Assembly: GCF_003430825.1 (NCBI RefSeq)
Contig: NZ_CP024047.1
Coordinates: 3,224,001-3,288,000 of the forward strand
From: Natrarchaeobaculum sulfurireducens
GTDB taxonomy: Archaea; Halobacteriota; Halobacteria; Halobacteriales; Natrialbaceae
Length of the DNA stretch: 64,000 nucleotides
Direction: 5' to 3'
Under the pieces are notes generated by a model. The model was given only the letters and a program-made list of their open reading frames with translations. It was not told where the DNA came from and did not search any database. A program made the translations under genes and the position numbers. How positions within the stretch are numbered: position 1 is the stretch's first letter; the number at the start of each line of letters is the position of its first letter. This document shows positions 1 to 8,340 of the stretch, one piece after another.

Positions 1-213
1 CCATAGCTGGAGGGCGAGCCAGAGTCCGACGAGGTAGACGGCGGCCCTCGCGAAGACGGTGCGCTCGAGACCAACGCCGACGACCGACGAGAGCAGCTCA
101 GAAACGACTATGACGGCGTAGAACGTCAGCACGGCGAGGACGACGAGCCTGACGAACAGCCAGTTCGCGAGGTCGAACGTCGAGGCCGTTGGCTCGGGGG
201 TGAACGCTGCCAT
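1..213 (-). CDS. Membrane protein, C-terminus cut by window edge
   Basis: The reading frame opens at an ATG at 213 on the minus strand and is still open at base 1, so only the first 71 residues are visible. After a short N-terminus (MAAFTPEPTASTFDLAN) there are two hydrophobic stretches, about residues 18-40 and 54-71, which look like membrane helices. I do not recognise the family. It lies 45 bases downstream of the next minus-strand membrane gene (259-528) and reads in the same direction, so the two could be co-transcribed. The function is unknown. Confidence 0.6.
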   Translation of the reverse strand, partial: MAAFTPEPTASTFDLANWLFVRLVVLAVLTFYAVIVVSELLSSVVGVGLERTVFARAAVYLVGLWLALQLW

Positions 214-258
214 AACGGGGATCGATCACGGAATACGGGTAGTCTTTCGATAGGTTCG

Positions 259-528
259 TCACGATAATCGTCCTTCGTCTTCGAGTCGTCGCTCGAGTTT
301 CGACTCGAGCAACTCGTCGATCGCGTCGAAAACCGCGTGGACGACGAGCCACAGGACGGCAACGTTTACCAGAGCGACGGCAATGTACACCAGCGGACCG
401 TGCGGAGCGACAATGAAAAACGCGATGAAACTGAGTACGACACTCACGAATCCAATAAGAAGCAGGTGGCCCACCAGCCGGTTCGCGACGTCGTGGGTCG
501 TCAGTTCGGTACCAGAGGGCGTGCTCAT
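259..528 (-). CDS. Small two-helix membrane protein, uncharacterised
   Basis: This encodes 89 residues. A polar N-terminus (about 20 residues) is followed by two hydrophobic segments, about 21-41 and 47-70. The tail is charged and probably cytoplasmic, ending LESKLERRLEDEGRLS. Small two-helix proteins like this are common in haloarchaea and usually lack an assigned function. The codon pattern (GC-rich third positions, acidic tail) agrees with real coding. It is upstream of, and co-directional with, the truncated membrane gene at the window edge. No catalytic motif is visible. Confidence 0.7.
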   Translation of the reverse strand: MSTPSGTELTTHDVANRLVGHLLLIGFVSVVLSFIAFFIVAPHGPLVYIAVALVNVAVLWLVVHAVFDAIDELLESKLERRLEDEGRLS

Positions 529-610
529 ATCGGCGCCTCGAGCGTCGAACTATTCAACGTTCTGATCGGTACGCAATTCGATCGGAATCCAACCGTCTCG
601 GTGTCGGTCT

Positions 611-975
611 AACTCTGTTTGCTCTCCCGAGTTCGACCAAACGAATTCCTGCCGGTGTCAGATCTCGACCGACGCCAACCGGGAGCTGTACGCGGTGACG
701 ACCCGCGTCGTCGCCCAGATGGACGCCCCGGTTCCGACGGTTGCCGTGCTCTCACGGGGACGGGAACTCGCGGCCGACCAGACTGCCGCGACGAGACTGG
801 GTCGCCTGCAGCACTCGCCAGCGCACTCGAAACGCTCGAGGCCCGCATCGACGAAACGCCCACCAAAGACCTCCGCGAAGCCGTGGGCATCTCCTCGCTG
901 TCGATCCTTTCGCCCGAGCGGCCTATCGTGAAACTGCGAGAACTCGAGAAATCTCGGACGGCTTCCCCGTCGTAG
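611..975 (+). pseudogene. Decayed or frameshifted coding region
   Basis: Two plausible protein segments are in different frames. In the frame of base 659 there is ANRELYAVTTRVVAQ and then PVPTVAVLSRGRELAADQ, ending near 810. In the frame of base 619 there is ALASALETLEARIDE and then LREAVGISSLSILSPERPIV, ending at the TAG at 973-975. Neither frame alone gives a convincing protein over its whole length, but joining them near 805-820 gives one continuous amphipathic protein. That suggests one indel in a former gene, or a sequencing error. I do not recognise the family. It ends 5 bases from the convergent pncB gene. Confidence 0.4.
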
Positions 976-980
976 CCGGC

Positions 981-2138
981 TTATTCGTCGGCACCGAACC
1001 CGACCGCCTCGGCGTCGGCCAGACAGCGTTCGGTCGCCGTCTCGAGGTCGAACTCACGGACGACCTCGCCGTCGCGGACGAGCGGCTCGAGCAGCGCCTC
1101 GCCATCGGTGGGCCCGTCGCGGTCGGCGAGCGTGACGTGGTGGTCGCCGTCGGGGGTACGGTAGACGTCCTTGACGCCGGCGAGTTTGCCGCGCTTGGAG
1201 AGTGGCTCGCCCGCTATTTCGACGATATCGAGGCTGAAGTCGACCGGATCGCAGTTCGTTATATGACTGCCAACGCCGAAGCCGTCGGCCACGTCTCGCA
1301 GGTCACGGAGTTGCTCGGGACCGAGGCCGCCACTGCAGAAGATGTCGATGTCCTCGTAGCCCCGCGCGTCGAGTTCCCAGCGGACTTCGCGGATGATGTG
1401 TCGGAAGTCGCCACGTCGAGAGCCGGTCGTGTCGATGCGGACGCCGTCTAAGTCGTCGCCGAGCGTCTCGGCTGCCAGAAGGCTCTCGCTTTTTTCGTCC
1501 CAGAAGGTGTCGACCAGCGCGATGCGGGGCGTGTCCTCGGAGACCGCTTCGTCGAACGCCCGCCAGGCGTCGGACTGGTTGCCCTCACCGAAACAGAACA
1601 TGAGCGCGTGGGGCATCGTCCCGCTCGCCTCCCGGCCGAGGATGTCGCCCGCCGCGACGTGGGAAAAGCCGTCCAGGCCAGCCAGAAGCGCCGCGCGCTC
1701 GACGACCGCCGCGATCGAGGGGTGGACGTGCCGGGCACCGAACGAGAGGACGAGCGAGTCGGGCGCTGCAAGCCGCACCTCGAGCGCCGCCGTCGCGAAG
1801 CCACTCGGCTGAGAGAGTAGCCCGAGCAGGGCGGTCTCGAGTTCGGCGAACTCGAGGTACGGCCCCTCGAGACGCATCACGGGGCCGCCGTCGAACAGCT
1901 GGCCGTCGGGGAAGGCGTCGACGTCGACGGCTCGCCCCTCGAGCAGCGTCGCGGCGTCTGCGACGCCAGTAAACACCTCGAACGCGCCGGTCGAGAACTG
2001 GTCGGCGGTCACCTCGGCGACGACGTGTGGGTTCTTGCCGGCGTGCTCGAGCGTCGCCCGGGTGCGCTCGAAGTAGGCGTCCGTCGCGGACCCCTCGAGG
2101 ATCGCCTCGGGTGGAACGGTTCCGAACGGGTTTGACAT
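981..2138 (-). CDS. pncB: Nicotinate phosphoribosyltransferase
   Basis: The 385-residue protein matches the archaeal nicotinate phosphoribosyltransferase family, which makes nicotinate mononucleotide from nicotinate, PRPP and ATP in NAD salvage. The typical N-terminus MSNPFGTVPPEAILEG is followed by TDAYFERT. Later come the core segments SFGARHVHP, DTFWDEKSES and IFCSGGLGPEQL (phosphate-binding strand), then KRGKLAGVKDVYR. The start was placed at the ATG at 2138: a frame extension to 2165 adds nine residues that look unlike the family. A nicotinamidase-like hydrolase lies at 5704-6276, so both steps from nicotinamide to nicotinate mononucleotide are present within 5 kb, separated by two surface-protein genes. 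Confidence 0.93.
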   Translation of the reverse strand: MSNPFGTVPPEAILEGSATDAYFERTRATLEHAGKNPHVVAEVTADQFSTGAFEVFTGVADAATLLEGRAVDVDAFPDGQLFDGGPVMRLEGPYLEFAELETALLGLLSQPSGFATAALEVRLAAPDSLVLSFGARHVHPSIAAVVERAALLAGLDGFSHVAAGDILGREASGTMPHALMFCFGEGNQSDAWRAFDEAVSEDTPRIALVDTFWDEKSESLLAAETLGDDLDGVRIDTTGSRRGDFRHIIREVRWELDARGYEDIDIFCSGGLGPEQLRDLRDVADGFGVGSHITNCDPVDFSLDIVEIAGEPLSKRGKLAGVKDVYRTPDGDHHVTLADRDGPTDGEALLEPLVRDGEVVREFDLETATERCLADAEAVGFGADE

Positions 2139-2201
2139 GACGTCGAGTTTCCGCGGCAGCGGCAAAAGCTACCCGTCTTCGTCGCCGCTGCCGCCAGCAG
2201 T

Positions 2202-3758
2202 TCAGGACACAGCAGACCCGAGACTGCTCCCGGTCGCCGTGGGGGCGTCGACGCTTGCGGCCACCTCGACGTCAGCGCTTGCGGCTACGTCGAGGTCAAC
2301 ATCCGCGGCCATACTGGCGTTGGCGCTCGCGTTCCCACCGGCTTCGAGGGTTGCGTCTGTATCGACATCGGCGTCAGCATCAGTGCTCGCGTCTCCGTCG
2401 GCGGTGGCGTGGATCTCCTCGAGGGCGTCGACGTCCGGCCCGCCGACGATCGTCACCCGCTCGTCGTCGACGAATACGTGGAAAGCCCCAGCGAAGCCGC
2501 CGTCGTCGATGCGGTAGGTGTCGCTGTCGGCCCCGGCATCAACCGGGTCGGCACCGTTGGCCTCGAGGACCCCTCGGTAGGCGTCCGCGAACGCCTCGGC
2601 GTCGGCGGCGTCCGCCCAGGCGAGTTTCCAGACGTGGGCCGTCACGTTGTCGTCCGTCTCCTCGTCGGTGTGTTCGTACGCCGTGAGCGTATCACCGGCC
2701 CAGCCATCGGTCGTCGGGTGGGTGTAGTTGTAGGGTGCCAGCTCGGAGCCGCCCTCGGTAAGCGGGCGATCGACGACGCCGTTCGTCCACAGCGACCCGA
2801 ACAGCGTCGCCTCGCCGATCGTCTCCGTCCGAATCTCGCCGTCGTCGTCGTCGGTGATCGGGTCCCACGCGTCGCTCGAGCGATCGGTGATGTCGACGTC
2901 GACCGGCTCGTCGTCCGGATATCGCGCGGGATGGATCACCTGCGAGGTGCTCACCGGGCGGTCGTCGAACGCCCGATCGACGGCCGACCAGCCCTCGGTC
3001 TCGTGGAGGTGCGAGACGAACGCCGGTCCCTCGGCGTACGGGGCGTAAATAGAGAGGAACAACCCGAGGTTGAACGGACGATCCCCGGGCTCGAGTTCGG
3101 CCGGCGTGCCGGGATCGGGGAGACACTGCCACTCGTCGGCACAGCGCTCGTCGTACAGGTATGGCAGGTAGTTCGCCTCGCCCTCGATCAGTCCCAGTTC
3201 CGCGCGGCGCTCGTCGATCGTCTCCCCCTCGCGCTCGAGGCCGAAGTGCTGATCCTGAAGTGCGTGCGTGAGTTCGTGGACGAGCGTCCCGCGATCGATC
3301 CGGATCTCGTCGCTGTCGTCGGCAACGAGGACGATCCGATCGCTCGAGTAGTAGCCCTGGACGGCATCGCCGTAGAGTGCCTCGAATTCGTCGTTAACGT
3401 CGGTTTCGCCGTCGACGACGAACGGTGCCCGCCATACCTCGTTTCTGAACGTCGACGCCGCCTCGGGCTCGCCGCGCTGCTCGCGGTACTCCTCGCGTGT
3501 GATCACCTCGATATCGACGGCGCGTTCGAACTTCATGCCACGTATCACCTCGAGACGTGCCATCGAGCGATAGGTGACGGCCTCGAGTTCGTCCTCGGTG
3601 AGCGTCGCCTCCTCCCCGAACGCGAACTCGTCATCGGCGGCATAGCCCGCCACAGAGCCGAGTTCGCGGTCAGTATCGAGTTGCCCCGGCGTTCCGGGAA
3701 CCGTACAGCCCGAGAGGACGACGAGAACGACGACCGCGAAGAGAGTCCCCCGACGCAT
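2202..3758 (-). CDS. Hvo_1808-family surface lipoprotein with HExxH motif
   Basis: This is a 518-residue exported protein. The N-terminus has a lipoprotein signal peptide with the lipobox LSGC (Cys18), so the product should be anchored outside the membrane by lipid. The body matches the haloarchaeal Hvo_1808 surface-protein family. It contains HELTHALQDQHF (His161, Glu162, His165), the zincin-type metal-binding and catalytic signature, so a metallopeptidase role is plausible but unproven. Residues from about 450 are an extreme Ala/Asp/Val/Thr low-complexity tail with two NAS glycosylation-type sequons and no membrane helix. It is followed in tandem (76 bases) by a paralogue at 3835-5592, which is anchored differently. 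Confidence 0.85.
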   Translation of the reverse strand: MRRGTLFAVVVLVVLSGCTVPGTPGQLDTDRELGSVAGYAADDEFAFGEEATLTEDELEAVTYRSMARLEVIRGMKFERAVDIEVITREEYREQRGEPEAASTFRNEVWRAPFVVDGETDVNDEFEALYGDAVQGYYSSDRIVLVADDSDEIRIDRGTLVHELTHALQDQHFGLEREGETIDERRAELGLIEGEANYLPYLYDERCADEWQCLPDPGTPAELEPGDRPFNLGLFLSIYAPYAEGPAFVSHLHETEGWSAVDRAFDDRPVSTSQVIHPARYPDDEPVDVDITDRSSDAWDPITDDDDGEIRTETIGEATLFGSLWTNGVVDRPLTEGGSELAPYNYTHPTTDGWAGDTLTAYEHTDEETDDNVTAHVWKLAWADAADAEAFADAYRGVLEANGADPVDAGADSDTYRIDDGGFAGAFHVFVDDERVTIVGGPDVDALEEIHATADGDASTDADADVDTDATLEAGGNASANASMAADVDLDVAASADVEVAASVDAPTATGSSLGSAVS

Positions 3759-3834
3759 TGACGTCCCGTTTCGGCGCCACGAGCAAAGCTGCGTCGCTCG
3801 TGTGACTCGGTTCCGGGTGCATCGCTCCTCTCGA

Positions 3835-5592
3835 TCAGCCTAGAGTGCCGATCGTCGTCGAAGACGACTCGTGGCGGCTGCACTTGCGGCGGCTGCTCGA
3901 GACGAACGCCACGCGGGCGCGGCGTCGGTCCCGAACGAGGAGGACCACGACGCCAGTTCCAAAGACGACGACTGCGGCGAGAGCGACCGAGCCCAGCCCG
4001 GTACCCGCCGGCCCGCCGAGCGCGTCGGTGTCGTCGGAGCCCTCGTTAGCGGTGGAATCGTCGTCCCCGGCGTCGAGTGCGCCGTTGCCGAGCAGATCTT
4101 CGCCCTCGGGACCCGCTCCCTCGTTGACATCGTCGAGCGCGTCTACGGACGGCGCGCGAACGATCGTCACGGTTTCGTCGTCGGCCTCGAGAGCGTACGC
4201 ACCGGGGAAGCCGTCGTCGATCTCGTAGGTATCCTGGCGCTCGTCGACTGGCTCGGCGTCGTAGTACTCGAGCAGGTGTACGTAGCCCTCGAGGAACTGG
4301 GCGGCGTCGTCGTCGCTCACCCACTCGGATTCCCAGACGTACGCCGTGTGGTCGACGGCTTCGTCCGTCCCGTCGGCCTCGAGCGCGTCGTCGTGGACGT
4401 ACGTGACGAGTTCGTCGCCAGCCCAGCCGTCGGTGTACGGCTGGTCGTAGTCGATGTTCGCAACCCTGCCGTCGTCGCCCTCGAAGAAGGCGTCTTCGTC
4501 GATCACCGACGGTCGGTCGGGATCGAGCACGTCCGCGGCGAACATCGACACCATCCCGACCTCACCGACCGTCTCGGTCGCGACCTCGCCATCGACCTCG
4601 AACTGACGCCATTCGTCGTTCGAGCGGTCCTCGACCTCGATATCGGCTGGTCCGCGCTCGTCGCCGGGCCGGATCACTTCGGAGCTGCTTGCCGGCGGCT
4701 CGTCGTAGGCAGCGTCGACGGCACCCCAGCCGTCATCCTCGAGGAGGTGATCCACGTAGTCGGGGCCGTCGTCGTACGGCTGGAAGACGATCAGGTACAG
4801 TCCCCAGTTCATCACACCCGAGCCCGCCGGCTCGCCGGCGGGACTGACACAGTCCCACTCCGCACCGCAACGGTGTTCGTACTCGGTGTCGACCCAGACC
4901 GCATCGCCCTCGATAAGCCCGTTTTTGGCGGCGTCCTGGTCGATCGTCTCGCGGTCGTAGCGCTGGAGGTCGAAGTGCTGATCCTGTAAGGCGTGTAAGA
5001 GTTCGTGGCCGAGGGTGACCTCGTCTGTCTCAGGCGCGTCGGGGTCGTCCGAGACGAGGACGATCTCGTCGGTCGCGGGATCGTAGTAACCATCCACGGC
5101 GTCACCGAAAAGCGACTGAACTTCGTCTTCGGCCGCGGTGTCACGGTCGATCATGAACAGCGCCTCGAATACACCCTCCTGATGCAGGCGTTCCTCGTCT
5201 GAAACGTCTGCGAAGAGGTCCTCGTCCTCTTCCTGGAACTGCTCACGGGAGATAACCTCGACATCGACCGGGTCCTCGAACGTCAACTCGCGGATCTGCT
5301 CGACACGAGCCATCGACCGATAGACGACCGCCTCGAGTTCGTCCGGCTCGAGTGCGGCATCATCGCGCTCGTCGACGGGGAGGTCGTCGTCGTACCAGTA
5401 GCCCTCGACGTAGCCGACCGTCTCGGTGGTCGAGGGCTCGTCCGGACGGTCCGCAGTGTCGTCAGCCTCGAGTGACGACTGGCCGTCCGAGAGGGCCGAG
5501 AACAGTCCCCCAGTGGCGGCCGCGACCCCGAGGACGACGATCAGTGACGCTGCGAGGAGGACGACGAGAAGCTGGGTGCGGCTACGGTCCAT
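3835..5592 (-). CDS. Hvo_1808-family surface protein with C-terminal membrane anchor
   Basis: This 585-residue protein is a paralogue of the one at 2202-3758. The ATG at 5592 gives a clean N-terminal hydrophobic segment (about residues 7-27), signal peptide or anchor; a frame extension to 5631 adds only unlikely residues. The conserved block GHELLHALQDQHF carries His196, Glu197 and His200 (HExxH). The C-terminus has a low-complexity Asp/Ser/Asn linker, then a membrane helix (LAAVVVFGTGVVVLLV) and a basic tail. So it is probably held by a protein anchor, where its neighbour uses a lipid. Both share the order YRSMAR, HExxH, TDGWAGD. A surface metallopeptidase role is inferred from the motif only. 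Confidence 0.83.
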   Translation of the reverse strand: MDRSRTQLLVVLLAASLIVVLGVAAATGGLFSALSDGQSSLEADDTADRPDEPSTTETVGYVEGYWYDDDLPVDERDDAALEPDELEAVVYRSMARVEQIRELTFEDPVDVEVISREQFQEEDEDLFADVSDEERLHQEGVFEALFMIDRDTAAEDEVQSLFGDAVDGYYDPATDEIVLVSDDPDAPETDEVTLGHELLHALQDQHFDLQRYDRETIDQDAAKNGLIEGDAVWVDTEYEHRCGAEWDCVSPAGEPAGSGVMNWGLYLIVFQPYDDGPDYVDHLLEDDGWGAVDAAYDEPPASSSEVIRPGDERGPADIEVEDRSNDEWRQFEVDGEVATETVGEVGMVSMFAADVLDPDRPSVIDEDAFFEGDDGRVANIDYDQPYTDGWAGDELVTYVHDDALEADGTDEAVDHTAYVWESEWVSDDDAAQFLEGYVHLLEYYDAEPVDERQDTYEIDDGFPGAYALEADDETVTIVRAPSVDALDDVNEGAGPEGEDLLGNGALDAGDDDSTANEGSDDTDALGGPAGTGLGSVALAAVVVFGTGVVVLLVRDRRRARVAFVSSSRRKCSRHESSSTTIGTLG

Positions 5593-5703
5593 CTGGATGA
5601 TACCAGTCAGCCGGTAAGGCGGCCAGCGCAAAAAAGACGGGGATCAGCGGCCCCGTCTCGGGTGCTGGTGAACGTTTTTATCGCCCCGACCGAACGATCA
5701 CGC

Positions 5704-6276
5704 ATGCACCTCGAGCCAACCCAGACCGCAGTGGTGGTAGTCGACATGCAAAACGGCTTCTGTCACCCCGACGGCTCGCTGTACGCGCCGGGAAGCGAAG
5801 ACGTAATCGACCCCGTCAGTGAGTTGGTCGAACGAGCCCACGAGGTCGATGCGTCGGTCGTCTACACCCGAGACGTTCACCCGCCCGAGCAGTTCGGCGA
5901 CGCCTACTACTACGACGAGTTCGAGCAGTGGGGCGAACACGTCCTCGAGGGGTCGTGGGAGGCCGAGGTCGTCGAGGGACTCCCCGTCGACGTGGCCGAC
6001 CACGTCGTCGAAAAACACACCTACGACGCCTTCCAGAAGACCGAACTCGAGGGGTGGCTGACCGCTCGCGGCATCCGTGATCTCGTCTTCTGTGGCACGC
6101 TTGCGAACGTCTGCGTGCTCCACTCGGCGGGCAGTGCTGGCCTGCGGGATTTCCGGCCGATCCTCGTCGAAGACTGCATCGGCCACATCGAAGAAGACCA
6201 CCGGGAGTACGCCCTAGAACACGCCGAGTGGCTCTTCGGCGAAGTGACGACGAGCGACGAGCTCGAATTCGTCTGA
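5704..6276 (+). CDS. Isochorismatase-family hydrolase, probable nicotinamidase
   Basis: The 190-residue protein belongs to the isochorismatase/nicotinamidase cysteine-hydrolase superfamily. The catalytic triad is visible: Asp14 in VVDMQNGF, Lys104 in VVEKHTYDAF and Cys137 in GTLANVCVLH. A metal-binding DxH (Asp57, His59) lies in YTRDVHP. Deamidation of nicotinamide to nicotinate is the likely reaction because pncB sits 3.6 kb away, but the superfamily has other amidase activities and I cannot separate them. The start is the ATG at 5704; the 42 bases of open frame before it do not look coding. It is divergent from the Hvo_1808-type gene that starts at 5592. Confidence 0.85.
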   Translation: MHLEPTQTAVVVVDMQNGFCHPDGSLYAPGSEDVIDPVSELVERAHEVDASVVYTRDVHPPEQFGDAYYYDEFEQWGEHVLEGSWEAEVVEGLPVDVADHVVEKHTYDAFQKTELEGWLTARGIRDLVFCGTLANVCVLHSAGSAGLRDFRPILVEDCIGHIEEDHREYALEHAEWLFGEVTTSDELEFV

Positions 6277-6332
6277 CGGCAGTCGGGGATCGGTCAATAT
6301 CTTCAACACGACGGACGCCGGATCGAGAGGCG

Positions 6333-6800
6333 TCAGTCGGCGACGTCCTGGCCGATCGAAATCGGGTCTCTGTCGTCGTCGGGTTCCCGAAGCCGGACGA
6401 CGATCTGCCCACCCGCTACCGTTTCACCGTCTGGACCACCAGGGTAAAGCCCGGCTTCTCTTGCTTCGGTTGCACCACGTTCACACGCCGCTTCGACGTA
6501 GAACGCGCCAGGTTCGATACCGAGATCACCGTTCGTCTTCGACTCTCCTGGGTCGACGGTGAACTCCCAACTACGGCTCCAGTCGGGGTCAGTAGGCGGC
6601 TCCGGCTGGGTCTCGTGCCGGTCGGCTTCGTCGGCGTCATCAGCAACCTTCGCAATGTGGACCGTCCCCGTCACTGTCTCGTCTAGGGAGTTGACGAGCC
6701 GAACCTCGCTCGAGTCGACCGATTCGGAAACGACAGCACACCCGGCCAGAGAGACGCCGAGGGCCGTGCCGACGCTAACGAGAACCTGCCGCCGATCCAT
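6333..6800 (-). CDS. Secreted lipoprotein, uncharacterised
   Basis: The 155-residue protein begins MDRRQVLVSVGTALGVSLAGC, a twin-arginine-like signal peptide ending in a lipobox (LAGC, Cys21). Haloarchaeal lipoproteins of this kind are usually exported folded by the Tat system. The mature part is Asp/Glu-rich and reads like a single beta-sandwich domain (VRLVNSLDETVTGTVHI, EFTVDPGES, GAFYVEAACERG). No catalytic motif is visible and I do not recognise a named family. It is convergent with the nicotinamidase-like gene, 56 bases away. Confidence 0.75.
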   Translation of the reverse strand: MDRRQVLVSVGTALGVSLAGCAVVSESVDSSEVRLVNSLDETVTGTVHIAKVADDADEADRHETQPEPPTDPDWSRSWEFTVDPGESKTNGDLGIEPGAFYVEAACERGATEAREAGLYPGGPDGETVAGGQIVVRLREPDDDRDPISIGQDVAD

Positions 6801-6938
6801 ACGGAAGATAGTTTGTTAGCGAACAAGTGTTTTGTGTAACAATTCCACTGGCATCGACCGACGACGACCAGTCCCGGCCGGACTCGAGCGACGACGGCGG
6901 AGAGGTGGCTTTTTGGTCGTCCTGACGAAGGGAGCGGT

Positions 6939-7061
6939 ATGAACGGGTTTCAGACGGTCGGCCGGCGACACCTCGAGCACGCGACGCTCGAGTCGGTTGG
7001 GGCGACCGGTAACGAGGAGACAGCAGTCGGTCGTGACGACGGTAAAGCGGGTGGTGCGTGA
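6939..7061 (+). CDS. Possible 40-residue protein
   Basis: A short frame of 40 residues begins at an ATG preceded by GGGAGCGGT, which could be a weak ribosome-binding site, and ends two bases before the ATG of the next small gene (7064). The predicted protein (MNGFQTVGRRHLEHATLESV, then a Gly/Asp-rich end) has no membrane segment and no recognised motif. The tight spacing to the next frame suggests translational coupling, which is the main reason to list it. It could also be just a leader. Confidence 0.35.
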   Translation: MNGFQTVGRRHLEHATLESVGATGNEETAVGRDDGKAGGA

Positions 7062-7063
7062 CG

Positions 7064-7231
7064 ATGGAGCGACGGCGACTCCGGCTGTTGTACGTCGTCG
7101 GGATTGCACTCAACGCGATCGCGTTGACGGCCGCGTGGACGGCTGGGGAGCTGCTGTTCGCCGGCACGTTTGCCCTCGTCATGGTCTATCTGGGGCTTCG
7201 GTACTGGATGGTCGCGACGGATCGTACCTGA
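7064..7231 (+). CDS. Small two-helix membrane protein, 55 residues
   Basis: The 55-residue frame starts MERRRLRLLYVVGIALNAIA. It has a positively charged N-terminus followed by a helix (about residues 9-29) and a second helix (31-48). A charged end RYWMVATDRT follows. The positive-inside charge distribution and two clean helices argue for a real small membrane protein. The family is unknown to me. It sits two bases after the 40-residue frame and is convergent with the EamA transporter, whose stop is 13 bases away. Confidence 0.6.
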   Translation: MERRRLRLLYVVGIALNAIALTAAWTAGELLFAGTFALVMVYLGLRYWMVATDRT

Positions 7232-7244
7232 GACGACCCGCCAG

Positions 7245-8156
7245 CTAGCCGCTGGCACCGAGTCGACCGTCGAGGGCGCTGGCGATGGCGCGGCGTTTGA
7301 CCAGCGCGAAGCCCGCCACGATGAGGGCGAAGCCGACGTAGGTGAGCGGCGTGATCGACTCACCGAGGACGAAGACGCCGACGAGCGTCGCGACGACCGG
7401 CACCAGATACTGGATGAGCGCCACCTGAAACGCGCCGTAGGTCGCGAGTACCGTGAAGTAGATGAAAAAGGCGATGGCCGTCGAGAAGACGGCCAGGTAG
7501 ACGACGACGGCGACGGCCTCGAGCGAGACGGCCTCTGCCCCGGGCACCTCGCGGGCGGTCAGGCTGGCACCGTGGAGAACGAGCCCACCGAGGAGCATCG
7601 ACCAGCCGGTCAGCGGAACGGTATCGATCGTGGGACTGGCTCGCTGAACGAGGACGCCCCCGAGTGCGACGCTTGCGACCTGGCCGAGGATCAGGAGGTG
7701 GCCGACGGTGTCACCCGCGAGCAGGTTCGCGGGATCGGGCTGGACGATGAACCCGATGCCGACGAGTCCGACACCGACACCGGCGACACCGGTCGGTGAG
7801 AGTCGCTCACCAAGTAAGAGATACGCCCAGATGGCCGTCACGAGCGGGATCAGTGACGTCAGGATCGCGGCAACGCCGCTCGGGACCGTCTGTTGGCCCA
7901 TGAAAATGAGCCCGTTGCCGGCGACGAGAAAGAGCCCGCCACCAGTGATCCCCAGCAGGTTGCGTCGACTTCTCGGAATCCACTCGTCGGTCCGGATCGC
8001 TGCATACCCCAACAGGACGAGCGCCGCGACGTCGTAGCGAAAGGCGGCGAACAGCAACGGTGGAAGATACTCGAGGCCGATTTCGATCGCTGGAAACGAC
8101 AGTCCCCAGAGCACGGCGAGTGCGAGGAAGAGACCGACGTCGGCGGGACGCTGCAC
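7245..8156 (-). CDS. EamA/DMT-family transporter
   Basis: The 303-residue membrane protein belongs to the drug/metabolite transporter superfamily. It has ten predicted helices in two EamA repeats: ALAVLWGLSFPAIEIG opens the first and GWSMLLGGLVLHGASL lies in the second. EamA proteins export or import small metabolites, and the substrate cannot be told here. A GTG at 8156 was chosen because the first helix begins immediately after it, and TACAAA on the plus strand (TTTGTA on the minus) at 8179-8184 is a TATA-like box at about -25, fitting a leaderless start. The frame remains open to 8360, but the extra 68 residues look non-coding. Confidence 0.85.
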   Translation of the reverse strand: MQRPADVGLFLALAVLWGLSFPAIEIGLEYLPPLLFAAFRYDVAALVLLGYAAIRTDEWIPRSRRNLLGITGGGLFLVAGNGLIFMGQQTVPSGVAAILTSLIPLVTAIWAYLLLGERLSPTGVAGVGVGLVGIGFIVQPDPANLLAGDTVGHLLILGQVASVALGGVLVQRASPTIDTVPLTGWSMLLGGLVLHGASLTAREVPGAEAVSLEAVAVVVYLAVFSTAIAFFIYFTVLATYGAFQVALIQYLVPVVATLVGVFVLGESITPLTYVGFALIVAGFALVKRRAIASALDGRLGASG

Positions 8157-8310
8157 GTCTGAAAGGCGGTCGAACGCGTACAAACCGTTGTCGATTCGAG
8201 AACGTCGGCTGGGCTGACTCGACGGCCGGTATGCCCACCGTCGGGTTCTCGCTAGCCGTACTGTGAACCGTCGAGCCACATATATCGTGGAGTCGTACAG
8301 GTGAGGGAGT

Positions 8311-8340
8311 ATGAAACTCGAGGACGACCGCCGACTATGA
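8311..8340 (+). CDS. Mini reading frame (9 residues) overlapping the next gene
   Basis: ATG at 8311 opens a nine-codon frame (MKLEDDRRL) whose TGA overlaps the ATG of the 48-residue membrane protein as ATGA at 8337-8340. A TATA-like CATATAT lies at about 8279-8285, which would put the transcript start at about 8309-8311, so this would be a leaderless first cistron. It may act as a translational leader for the next gene. It could also be chance. Confidence 0.3.
   Translation: MKLEDDRRL

Noticed and set aside
2409-3761. 450-residue plus-strand frame over the first Hvo_1808-type gene
   Set aside because: The opposite strand carries a signal peptide, lipobox and HExxH motif. This frame has no such features.
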